From Eustoma russellianum (lineage: Eukaryota; Streptophyta; Magnoliopsida; Gentianales; Gentianaceae), in contig AP025057.1 in assembly GCA_036186865.1 (NCBI GenBank), positions 28,994,581 to 29,058,580 of the forward strand: 64,000 nucleotides of DNA, written 5' to 3'. Each line of letters opens with the position of its first letter. Positions within the stretch are counted from its first letter, which is position 1. The notes beneath the pieces were generated by a model that searched no databases, was not told the origin of the DNA, and was given only the letters and a program-made list of their open reading frames with translations. Both the position numbers and the translations under genes were made by a program. Below are positions 11,501-20,520 of this stretch, in pieces.

Positions 11501-12157
11501 GGTCATTTACTTTATCTCACAGTTACTCATCCTGACATTTGTTTTGCGGTTAATACTCTCAGTCAATTTATGCATGAACCCCGCAAATGTCATTTAGATG
11601 CTGTTTTTTATTTGCTGCGATATCTTAAGGGTGCTCCAGGTCAAGGTTTATTCTTTCCAACTAAGTCTCAGTTTACTCTTCGTGCTTATTGTGACGCTGA
11701 TTGGGCTGGCTGTCCCATCACCCGTCGTTCTACTTCTGGCTATATGGTCTTTCTTGGCGATGCTCTTGTGTCCTGGCGTTCCAAGAAACAGCCTGTTGTT
11801 TTCCGTTCTTCTGCTGAGGCTGAGTACCGTACCATGGCACATGCTGCGAGTGAGATTGTTTGGTTGAGGCAGCTTCTTCTTGATCTCGGTGTTACTGTCT
11901 CTCGCCCCGTTGACCTCCGTTGTGACAATCAAGCTGCTCTGCACATTGTGGCTAATCCTGTTTTCCACGAGCGCACCAAGCATATTGAGATCGACTGTCA
12001 TTTTGTTCGTCAGCACTATGTAACCGGCCTTATTCACCCTTGCAAAGTTCCCGGTTTACACCAACTCGCTGATGGGTTCACTAAAGCGCTCGGCCCTGAC
12101 TCATTTCGGCGTTTCCATGGCAAGTTGAGCATGCTCGATATCCATGCGCCAACTTGA
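8507..12157 (+). CDS. Gag tail plus Pol of Copia B, one open frame
   Basis: An uninterrupted 1216-residue stretch; the frame is open upstream to 8231, but before 8507 it merely overlaps gag. Domains in order: zinc knuckle CX2CX4HX4C (8627-8668); aspartic protease with L-D-S-G-A (Asp codon 8966-8968); pre-integrase zinc-binding region (about 9340-9460); integrase core with Asp at 9514, Asp at 9704 and Glu at 9812, giving the D-35-E spacing; a proline-rich linker (about 10220-10440); reverse transcriptase with YVDD at 11210-11221; RNase H (about 11690-12060); stop TGA at 12155. Compared with Copia A, two residues (Gly-Pro) are missing just after KNL near 11301, in an otherwise conserved part of the reverse transcriptase. 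No free start codon exists for this frame, so translation would need the upstream frameshift to be overcome. Confidence 0.93.
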   Translation, partial: QFEAAALATWQPTHDNRSAPWQHPQDGRSLKPKGKGERPRCNHCGKVGHLRETCFDLIGYPADWNRSRWSKVSAGQGSSTVAAMAKGTAPPANPDAQRTSSNFAGLTLAQQHQLAQFIEHLNGGNFGTSLPPTGKPESGIAPSLSQSWFNWILDSGANAHIVNDLSMFTSITTNKMTATVQIPNGTHVAVRAVGTVHLSDSLVLRDVLGVPEFAFNLISVSRLVKDSHCALTFGPDFCVVQEIPLRKLIGVGRQHDGLYHFLTHSAATVHAVVQPSAYLWHRRMGHLPVSKFRFLPFIPVTNKDVLCDACNRAKQTLLSFPVSTSITSRVFDLIHCDIWGPHKTPSLSGARYFFTIVDDYSRSTWVYLMQAKSDTCRFLLHFFLWVHTQFGYLVKRVRSDNGLEFTSHNIRTYFAEHGIDSQTSCVHTPQQNGVVERKHRHILEVARALRFHAHLPLSFWGECVLTAVYLINRMPAAPLQNKTPYELLLGRLPSYNHIRVFGCLCDGYTYHGPRDKFASRSAPGIFIGYPHTQKGYKIFDISSHKTYVSRDVIFYENIFPFSVSSSTTSVSDLVADPSPPVSWDIPDPNPSAEPPPSSADPPVPDAPPARQNPLPNASSQPPAGLQPSAPFDPCPESVLPPSSRSVRSRHLSRRLTDFHIALPPSLVPSAAPTPPTANSTVFPLSSYLSYARLSSSYYGLIAAINDGDEPVSFKQADKHAHWRDAMQHEIAALEANCTWTVVPLPPGKRTIDFKWVYKIKYHPDGSVERYKARLVARGYTQVEGVDFHETFAPVAKLVTVRCLLALAVARGWYIHQLDVNNVFLHGDLTEDVYMRIPPGFSRKGENHVFKLQKSLYGLKQASRNWYAKFTSSLLALGYSQSNADPSLFLLHASSSIVVVLIYVDDVIVAGNDITRIEALKSYLDHKFKIKNLLKYFLGIEVARSSHGMVLNQSKYVLDILKECGLLGGRPTATPMDQKGHFSDTAPLLDDPTFYRRIVGHLLYLTVTHPDICFAVNTLSQFMHEPRKCHLDAVFYLLRYLKGAPGQGLFFPTKSQFTLRAYCDADWAGCPITRRSTSGYMVFLGDALVSWRSKKQPVVFRSSAEAEYRTMAHAASEIVWLRQLLLDLGVTVSRPVDLRCDNQAALHIVANPVFHERTKHIEIDCHFVRQHYVTGLIHPCKVPGLHQLADGFTKALGPDSFRRFHGKLSMLDIHAPT

Positions 12158-12164
12158 GGGGGAG
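12156..12164 (+). other. Polypurine tract of Copia B
   Basis: GAGGGGGAG directly precedes the 3' LTR and overlaps the pol stop codon. Confidence 0.85.
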
Positions 12165-12391
12165 TATTAGAATATTGTGTATTTATGTGATTAGATTGTA
12201 CGTATATTCTCATTGATGTAATTAGATGTGATGAATATGTTAGATAATGTAGTGTATATTTTAGTTACCATGTACAGAGATTTGATCATTATGGCTAGAT
12301 AGCTTAGCTAGAAAGATAGCGCCATATACATAGCATATTGTAACACTTTTAGAAATTAATCAATCAAATTACGTGATTGCACGTTTCTTCA
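12165..12391 (+). repeat. 3' LTR of Copia B
   Basis: 227 bp, 4 differences from the 5' LTR, followed by TSD ATAGT. Confidence 0.95.
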
Positions 12392-12396
12392 ATAGT

Positions 12397-13250
12397 CTCC
12401 GACGAACATCAATATCAGAGTAACGGATTGTCCGTCCAAAAAGATAGTTGAAAATAAAGTTGGAATATAAACCTTACAAACAAAGTAATTTTACCAATTG
12501 AATCAAATGAGAATTGCTCAAGCTCATAAGATAAAGTAGAATAACATAAACACAGTATTAACCTTAAACGAAGTAACATTACCAATTGAGAAGTTGGCTG
12601 GCATCCTCATAGTCGCTCAAGAAATTAAGGTGACATTACATACATGATCTAGGGGGAATCATATTGTAATGTTTGACCCACCATCCCCTCTCCCCCCTTT
12701 TCAAGAAAAAGAAAGGAAAAATAAATCAAGAGAAAGTCAAAAGTCATACATAACATGGATGCTAGAGAACATATGAATTATCACTCTTGAAAAAAAAAAA
12801 AACATAAGATTTTGAAAAACAAAGTAACCTTCATGCTCTCAACTTTCTCCATGTTAACACAAAAATACACTTAAACTTTTCACATATATGAAACAGTTTC
12901 ATGACTAGTGGAACTATTTAACAAGGCGTGACAGCTGAGATCACATAGTCTTCTTTTATACGACCATTCCACCAATCAAACTGCAGAAACATAGTCATGT
13001 TTTGGAGAAAATACAAACTTCGCTTGGTCTCCTTTCTTCTGAGTTGATCAATAATCTTCTGCAAACTTCTTGTCACATTCTCTACGGAAAAAAATTTCTA
13101 ACCCGATTTATATCTCATCTTCTAATACATTAAACGAGGCAAATGTTACGTATATTCAATTTTCTAAAATTGACATACGTAACATGTGACATGACCGTAA
13201 TAGATAGTTTGAAGATGAGATACTAATAACATACAAGAACAGTCGATATT
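12397..13250. other. Low-copy flank downstream of the CLE gene
   Basis: No transposon termini or long frames are recognised. It lies 3' of the minus-strand CLE gene and would hold its 3' UTR and terminator near 13100-13250. A strong hairpin at 13143-13185 is listed separately. Confidence 0.5.
13143..13185. repeat. 43-bp near-perfect inverted repeat (hairpin)
   Basis: The arms ATGTTACGTAT..CAATTTT and AAAATTG..ATACGTAACAT face each other around a 3-4-base loop, with one or two unpaired bases per arm. It lies about 65 bp beyond the CLE stop codon, so a transcript could include it as a 3' UTR stem. It may equally be a very short palindromic MITE remnant; no TSD was identified. Confidence 0.6.
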
Positions 13251-13523
13251 CTACCTATTATGCAAAGGATTTGGGCCTGTCGGAACAACTCTTTTGTCGT
13301 CGGAAATCTTGTACCTCCATGAATCAGTGAAATATCTTGAAAAATGGACTCTAATTGATTTCTTGCAGCTGCTTCTTCCTGAACCTGAGCAAAAGTCTGC
13401 AGAATCTGAATTTTTGTTTGAATTAATAGCCTCAATGAAAAGATTTCTTGATGCAGCATCTGACCACCCAATACCCAAAAGAATCTGATGAACAATCAAC
13501 AAATAAATCAAGCACATCTTCAT
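13251..13523 (-). CDS. CLE: CLE (CLAVATA3/ESR-related) peptide hormone precursor
   Basis: A 90-residue prepropeptide. CLE peptides are secreted 12-13-residue ligands of leucine-rich-repeat receptor kinases (CLV1/BAM type) that control meristem, vascular and root development. Residues about 3-24 are hydrophobic (CLIYLLIVHQILLGIGWSDA), fitting a signal peptide. The middle is variable and basic. The C-terminus carries the diagnostic CLE box RVVPTGPNPLHN, with the two prolines that are hydroxylated in known members and the conserved His-Asn end, preceded by Asp-Lys and followed by one Arg and the TAG stop at 13251-13253. The first ATG, at 13521-13523, is used because the signal peptide begins there; a second Met is codon 3. 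There is no intron, as in most CLE genes. The box resembles the CLE8/CLE9-13 type, but an orthologue cannot be assigned. The gene looks intact; expression is unknown. Confidence 0.9.
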   Translation of the reverse strand: MKMCLIYLLIVHQILLGIGWSDAASRNLFIEAINSNKNSDSADFCSGSGRSSCKKSIRVHFSRYFTDSWRYKISDDKRVVPTGPNPLHNR

Positions 13524-14163
13524 ATTCCACCAATTTTTTTCCCAAACAAAAAGAACCCACTTGAAATCCAGCGCGGATATAAAAACACAATGAAGGAAAG
13601 ATCATTTAATCAAAAGGATGAAGGAAAGAAGAACATAGGAGGCAAGGAGAATGAGGATAGAAGGAGTTCAAATTAAGTTTTTATTGAGAAAATTCTTTGA
13701 TTCTTAGGATGCAAAATTAAGAAGCGAATTTGAGACGTCAAAACCAATTTGTCGGGGTAATAGAAAAGAGGGTGTGTGTAGAGTGGGGGGTTCTTGCCAA
13801 ACTTAATTAAAAGCGTTGAATATAGAATAATAGAATTGGAATGTAAATTTTTTATCTCTTGGGGATGTAGATATTGTTTTTTCTGTATCTTATCAAGATA
13901 CATTCTTATACCTTAGCGATAGCGTTTGTTATCGTTTTGATAAATTGAATATGATTGGTTGATTGAATTGACATGTAAATAATAATAATAACAACAAAGA
14001 GAAGCATCAAAGAGGAGTCAACGTACAACCTGAAAATAATAAATGTAGTTTCGTTACAGTGAAATGACACAACTCAATTCTGTTGCCAGTATGCATGGGG
14101 TGGGCAGAAACTTTTTGCTTTTTCAGAATATGAATGTATAGAAAGGGAAATCTAATTGCTTTA
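13524..14163 (-). promoter_or_regulatory. 5' flank and probable promoter of the CLE gene
   Basis: Read on the minus strand, a TATA-like TTTATATCC sits about 50 bp before the ATG (plus coordinates about 13576-13583), with a pyrimidine-rich stretch further upstream (about 13615-13670) resembling a plant Y patch. The SINE and the 17-kb gypsy nest begin about 650 bp upstream of the start codon, so any more distant promoter was pushed away by the insertions. Promoter element calls are weak. Confidence 0.35.
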
Positions 14164-14177
14164 GTCATCAATTCTTT

Positions 14178-14330
14178 TGTTGTTGGCAAAAGTTGAACCC
14201 CAACTCAAAGGGCCTCTACTGTTGTAGTCTAAAAAGCTGCATGGAGAATGTAAATCAGAAGTCTAGCGACCTTCTAGATTGGGTGCGATCTTACACAATT
14301 ACCCACATAAGGTGCCCCCCATAAACTAGG
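14178..14330 (-). mobile_element. SINE, 3' half, split by the gypsy element
   Basis: The other half is at 31331-31450. Together they make about 268 bp flanked by a 14-bp direct repeat (14164-14177 and 31451-31464). The sequence parallels the SINE at 6794-7039. The last five bases, CTAGG (14326-14330), are the gypsy target site, duplicated at 31331-31335. Confidence 0.82.
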
Positions 14331-16597
14331 TGTAGCACCCCGCTCCCGAACCCTAGCATCGGAAACAGTGCACCCGCCGTATCTCACTAAGGAGAATACA
14401 AGGCGTCGAATAAATTTCCAACATGTTCGAAAAGACGTAGAAATTTTTCGCGCGGAAACGAAATACAATAACATAAAGTTTTCTTGATAAAGAAAATTCC
14501 TTAATACAATAAAGAACCAAATCCTGACAATAACGTAAGTCTGAAAATCTAAACAAGGTGATGTCGGATGAGATCCCAATAAAATAAAGACAAATAGTCG
14601 CACGGTCTTCTTATATCCTAGGCACAACCATCAGTCTGCCCACTCCACCGTGTCAACCCCGTCCTCAACAATGATGTAGTCATAAGTCTCTTCCTGCTCA
14701 CCTGGTGGGGGGGAGTAGGGGTGAGTGACGGAAAAATCACCAGTAGGCACCTGCCTCCAACTAGTACAAGACTAGCATACAAAAATGGTATAACACATAG
14801 CACATAACATAGTATCACATAAGCATATGAAAGGATGCGGAAAGGTAATTCACTCCAGTTAAAGAATGCGCAACATCGTGATGCATGTCCTACTATGCAT
14901 GTCACACGCAACGAAGTCATGTTACACAAAATGTCGATATCTCCACCATGCAATGCATGATCCTGGGACCTACTGAGTGGCTATGGGTCATACCCACCCA
15001 CAGTCACCATACTGAGTGTGCGTGGCAGCGCCACCGCACACCATCCTGAGTGTCGTGGCCTCGCCACCGTACACCATCCTGAGTGTCCGTGACCCGTACG
15101 TCACGACCCGCCATCATGCAATGCACGTGCCATTAATGCAAAAACACAATCGTCTGAGGCCCCTGGCCCATCCTCACCATTCTCCGGCACTCAATTCTTG
15201 GTTCACTAAATGATCGCCTGAGGCCCCTGGCCCATCCTCACCATCCTCTGGCATTCAAATCTAGGTTCATTTATTATCCGAGTAATGATTTAATGTTGTT
15301 TGATGTTAAACTTATTTTTCCATGGCTTATATATATTTATTCTACATTTTCTATATTTTTCCTCATTTTTCTCTAATTTATTTCTATTTATTACCTGATT
15401 ATCTAAATTAAATAAATTATCATAATTACTGAAATTTAGTGAAAATAATTTAATTTCAGCATTTTATAATTTCTGGAATTTATTTAAAATTTTTGGATAT
15501 TTATTTATATTTGTCCTCTAATTATTTCTATTTTAAATTAATTAAATAACCATTATACAATTTTCAGAATTAATAAATCATTTAAAATAAATATATTAGC
15601 AATGGGGCTGGCCTGTTTCCGCCAGCCCCCCAGTCAGCAAGCTTCGGCCCGGCCTGCTACGGCATCCGGCCTGTTACAGTTTTTTTATATAACAGTTAAT
15701 TAGGCCGGCATCAGCTCGTCCGGTCCGTTGGCCATTCGGCCTGGTCCGCTAAGCCAGCCCCCTTTTTTTTGTTATCTGTCGATATGGGTCAAGCCCTAAT
15801 ACAGGTGCAGCCGGCCCGTTAAGGGCTAGCCTGCTGCCGGTCTGGGCTTCGGCCCTTTGCTCAATTTTTTTTATGTTTTGGGTGTAACCAGTGCTAGGAA
15901 GCGTGTGCAACCTCACGCGCGCGCGTGAAGGCCACGCGGCCACTGCGGCGGCGCGTGAGGCGCACCGACGGCCTCCGGCGCCCGTTTTTCTACCCCGATC
16001 TGCATTTTTGTCTATTTTCAATCTATGGGAACCTATTCTAAGGTCAAAACAAAGCGAAAAATCTCTAATCCTGCAAGAGTTTTACTATTTTGATTATCAA
16101 ATTTTCCCCTAAAATCAAATTCAATCCATGCAAAACAGTATACGCATTCCACAGTCATCAAACGCATTCCACAGTAATCAAAACTCATGTTTTTCACAGA
16201 TTTAAACAATATGCCATGAAATTCAACAATTAAAACAACAAAAACACTTAGAACACCACCAAAGCATGCTTGAATTTGTACCAATTAGAGGGCAAAAAGG
16301 GAACCTACCTCGATTCCAGACAACTATACGCTTTACCGGATTGTGGACAATTTTCTTCTTCTTCTCTATTTTCCCCTTCTCTCTTTCTTCTTCCTCTCTC
16401 CTTTCTTCTCTGCCGTTGTCCTTCTCTCCTACGTCTCTATATTCTTCTTTTTTTTCTTTTTGTTTCCCCCATTCTGCCGTAACCCCCACCACTATTGCCT
16501 TTATCATTTGATTAATATGCAAGAATCTTGGGGGAGCGGTTATCCCCCCTTAATTGTTGATCTTATCTTTTTTTTTTCAAAATTCATTCATTAACTA

Positions 16598-16657
<60 letters not shown>

Positions 16658-16917
16658 AATTTAAAGAAACCACCCCTTATCCATTCGCCCCCTCTTCTTA
16701 TTGAATATCATTATTTACTTTATTATCTTATTGTTAGTTATTTTTGTTTTCTCTCCTTCCCATATATATATTCATAACAATTATCTACATATATACAATG
16801 ACTTGGACGTAATCGACACGCTACATTTAATTAAATTATGAAAGGTCGTTACATCCAATGGCTACCTAATTCTAAATTAGCACGTAACGACTAATTCGAA
16901 AATTTCCGGGTGTAACA
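14331..16917 (-). repeat. 3' LTR of outer gypsy element
   Basis: 2587 bp, TGTAGCACCC...GGGTGTAACA in plus orientation. It contains roughly 40-bp tandem units (about 15004-15095), two copies of a roughly 62-bp unit (about 15150-15260), a GC-rich block (15600-15990), a pyrimidine-rich block (16350-16480) and an (ATT)n run at 16601-16655. Short frames in these blocks are not genes. Confidence 0.9.
16601..16655. repeat. (ATT)n microsatellite
   Basis: About 18 trinucleotide repeats inside the outer gypsy 3' LTR. The matching spot in the 5' LTR (about 31026-31045) holds a short GTT run instead. Confidence 0.95.
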
Positions 16918-16989
16918 TCCTACCCACCTTACAAGAAGTTTCATCCTCGAAACTTGATGTACCATATCCGAAGGGGTAGGGGTAGTGCT

Positions 16990-17545
16990 CGTGCATTTGA
17001 TCCTCTAGCTCTCATGTCGCTTCGTTTTCTTTATGATTGCTCTATTGCACTTTGACATATGGAATGATTTTCCTCCTCAGTCCTTGATTCTTGCGGTCTA
17101 TAATCCGAACCGGAGTCTCTTCATATGACGCACCCGGTTTGATCCCCAAAAGCTAGGCGTCCAATGCATGACTTGGATTAGAAACGTACCCTCTTAGCTG
17201 AGAATTATGGAATACATTATGTACTCGAGCTAGTGTCGGAGGTAACGCCAAGCGGTAAGCTAACGAACCAGTCCTTCCGAGTACCTCGTAGGGGCCGTTG
17301 TAACGAGGCCTTAGCTTACTCTTTAGATCAAAACGTGCAACTCCCTTCGTCGGCGATACCTTTAAGCAAACCTTTTTCTCCGACAGCAACTCCAGGGGAC
17401 ATCTCTTTGGAACTGCCCAACTCTTACTTATGTCTTGGGCAACCTTAAGTCTTTTCCGAATCAATTTTACCTTTTCTATGGTTTGCTCATTCAGCTCTGT
17501 ACCGGTAATAATACTCTCTCCAACCTAGTTCTACTACACTAGGGA
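16990..17545 (-). pseudogene. Gypsy integrase C-terminus and chromodomain fragment
   Basis: A 103-residue open stretch at 17153-17464 carries the family signatures KLRPRYNGPYEVL and YRLALPPTLARVHNVFH, which lie at the C-terminal end of Ty3/gypsy integrases. Upstream (17465-17545) the frame continues with residues such as ESIITGTELNEQTIEKVKL to the insertion point of the inner element. Downstream (about 17000-17110) a chromodomain is recognisable (ETPVRIIDR, then IIPYVKVQ), with stops where conserved tryptophans are expected. The chromodomain would steer integration to heterochromatin in a working element. The upstream half of this integrase is at 26028-26226. Confidence 0.88.
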
Positions 17546-17550
17546 TCTGT

Positions 17551-20520
17551 TGTAGCGACCCGTCCCGAGCCCTAGTACTCGAAACGACTCACCCGCCGTA
17601 TCTCATTAAGGAGAATACAAGGCGTCGATACACTTCAATTACACGTCATCGGAAGTCATAACTAAGAATCCTTGATAAATAATCTTTATCATTAATACAA
17701 TATCTAAGAATTTCTAAATCAATACACTAGTCAAATGTATGTAAACACTAATCTCGAAAATACATAAACCTCAAATATCGAAACAACTGTCTCAACCAAC
17801 CCTCAAAAGTCTCGTCTCAATATCCTTAGTCTTGAAATCTCCCATCTCGATCTTCACGGTATACTAACTTCTGTGTAAGCATATCCAACTTCGCCCACTT
17901 GCAAAACTGGTGAGTGGTGGTGTGAGCCAAATTAACGGGCTCAGTAAGCAACCTATCTATACCCATTATGAAAATCATACATACAGAGACAATTACAAAT
18001 AACATTTACAAATCAACATACATGTCAATCGAGTAAATAAACTGCGGAAAGTAAGTCACTCCACATAATAATGCGCAACTTCATGATGCATGCCTTCTCT
18101 ACGTGTCACACGCAACAAAAGTCATGTCACGCATGATCCTCATATCTCTACCGTGCAATGCATGAACCTCGACGTGATCCTACCACACGTCTCGTCAGGC
18201 CACACGCCCCGTCGGGCCACACGCCTTATAGGGCTACACGTCCCGTAGGACCACACGCCTCATAGGAAAACACGCTCCGTAACGTGGAGTCAGCGAACAC
18301 ACGCTCCGTAACGTGGAGTCAGCGAACACACGCTCCGTAACGTGGAGCCAGCGAACACACGCTCCGTAACGTGGAGCCAGCGAACACACGCTCCGTAACG
18401 TGGAGTCAGCGCCCCGAAGAGATGCATTGCTAATGCACGTGCCATGAATGCTGCACACATATAATCCACAATCCGGCGTATACATGCTCCTATATATACC
18501 CACGCCCATACACGTGCATATATACTTGCATGTCTACCCCACACATCCATATACACATGCAATACGCATTGAGATCGTACAACCATACATACACCCAGTT
18601 CATTTTTACATACCTATCTCACATATACATACAACTCGCATATAGAAAAAGTCCAATTACAGATAAGCAGCAAACAACACACTGATGCACGCTAAGCATA
18701 ACAAGCACAAATAGACCACTTACCTCTGGTGCATGACAACATAACAAGCACAGATAGACCACTTACCTCTGATGCATGACAGTATAACGGGCACAAATAG
18801 ATCACTTACTTTGAATCGGTTACTTAGCTGTCTTATTCTATGCTCGAACGTGAAGAAGGTTATCATAATATAACCATAAAAGCCTCTGCTTCTGCATGTC
18901 CAAATTATCAAAATGGCCAAAATGTCAAATTTGTCCAAAATACTAAAATGCACTCAAATGCCAAATATCTACACTAAATAGACCAATCAATCAACTATCA
19001 AATATCAAAGGCCAAATTCAATATCGGTTTACCCAATAACTATCACTCACATGTATCTATACACATATATATGCCATGTTCATAAGGAAATTATTCTATC
19101 TTTATTTATATATGTAAAACATCCATCACTTCCTATTCACCATGAAACTTTCGGCCTTTAGCAATTGATCATGCACACTTTTCAGTTTCATGCCACAACT
19201 GACCACATGCAATTAAATATATATGAAATATACATTAACTGTATACCAAAATTTAGACGTTAATTTATGTGGAAAAAAATACATAATGACCACAACCCAC
19301 TTTGTTGAGAAACTTAAAACTTTCGGCCCTTTTACACATCAACAATCAAGATTTCTTTTTTTTTTTTCAATTTTCACATACACAATTATATATATTTACA
19401 TTATTTTACTCAACATAAATCCTACATGATTGCTATTCTTTTGTTTCCTGATGGCCGAATGGTCACCGCCCAAAATATATAATTTTCCTTCGGCCCAAGC
19501 CTATAATGGTACGACTTCGATTTCTTTCTTTTTGCACATATGTGATCACAACTGGTCACATATACACTTATATATACATCAATTTATGCAATCACGTATA
19601 TGCAACAAATTATATAAAAATGCATGTATGAACAGTGGCTGAAAAACCACTACTTCTAATATATGTGCACACTCACAAAATCGCAAAAACATACATAACA
19701 GTATACACATGTACATGGACAAATTCACCTTGAATAACCATTTCAATTGTGTAGTTTATGAATATAAAAATGTCACATACCCCCAGTAGTGGCCACTCGG
19801 CCACTGCCTCTATCCTTCACCAATTTTAAATTTTCCAACATGTGACCACGACAGTGACTAAAAGGATGTCCCCAAAATGCAACCTTTAGCATGTATTAAA
19901 CATACACAACTAATACAAGCCTATATAAAATTCATCTATACAATTCAAACGAATTAATGCATGATCCAAATTTAGTACCGAAAATATAGACATTCAATTT
20001 ACCAAAATCATAGTAAATACATCAAGGTCACTTACTTGATTCCTATACTATACCTGAAATGAATTCGAGATGGATTGAAGACAACTATTCGCCTTTTCTT
20101 CTTAGGTTAGCCTCGGCTGGGGTTGGGTGGGAACAACCAAAATTTTCCTTCTTCTTCCCTGGGCTTCGGCAGAGGGGTGTGTGAAGGAACGCAAAAAGAC
20201 TTTTTCTTTTATAACAGGAAAATGGGGTTGAGGGGTAATGGAAACGGCAGGAGAAATTTTGAGGAATATTGATGAATAGGGAAATATTTAGGCAATTGGC
20301 AGATTTTATTTATTTTATTATTATGTTTATGTTAAAGGATAAGGTGATATTCATGACAATTAATGGGATTTAATTGATGGAGTTGGGTAACCCCCAATCT
20401 CCTGACGGTACATTTTTTTCTTTAAATCATTCATTTCATTTTTTTTAATTACAACTCTTTGTTTTTTTTCAATTAAAACATTTCTTAATTAATTTTTTTT
20501 AACAAACCCGGGGTGTAACA
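17551..20520 (-). repeat. 3' LTR of inner gypsy-type element
   Basis: 2970 bp. It contains five 29-bp tandem units (18270-18413) and a stretch of about 50 bp near 18893-18950 that the other LTR lacks. It has no genes; the cysteine- and arginine-rich minus-strand frames here are read through the tandem units. Confidence 0.93.
18270..18413. repeat. 29-bp minisatellite, 5 copies
   Basis: The unit runs CACACGCTCCGTAACGTGGA followed by GTCAGCGAA, with T/C variation in GTCAGC. It is preceded by shorter degenerate units (18180-18270) built on CCACACGCC. The homologous array in the other LTR (23889-23973) has 3 copies. Confidence 0.93.

Larger units (their letters stand above)
7467..12391 (+). mobile_element. 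Copia B: nearly intact LTR retrotransposon
   Basis: LTRs of 227 bp (7467-7693, 12165-12391) with TSD ATAGT (7462-7466 and 12392-12396). The PBS and PPT are in place. The two LTRs differ at only 4 positions, fewer than in Copia A. The coding region is open except for a 4-bp duplication between gag and the zinc knuckle. It belongs to the same lineage as Copia A, although the LTRs themselves have diverged strongly. Confidence 0.96.

Noticed and set aside
16223..16594. Serine/phenylalanine-rich and lysine/glutamate-rich frames
   Set aside because: They arise from a pyrimidine-rich tract inside a gypsy LTR and recur in the other LTR at 30690-30980.
18234..18586. Cysteine-rich minus-strand frames resembling secreted peptides
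   Set aside because: Translations of the 29-bp minisatellite inside an LTR; the other LTR carries the same with fewer units.
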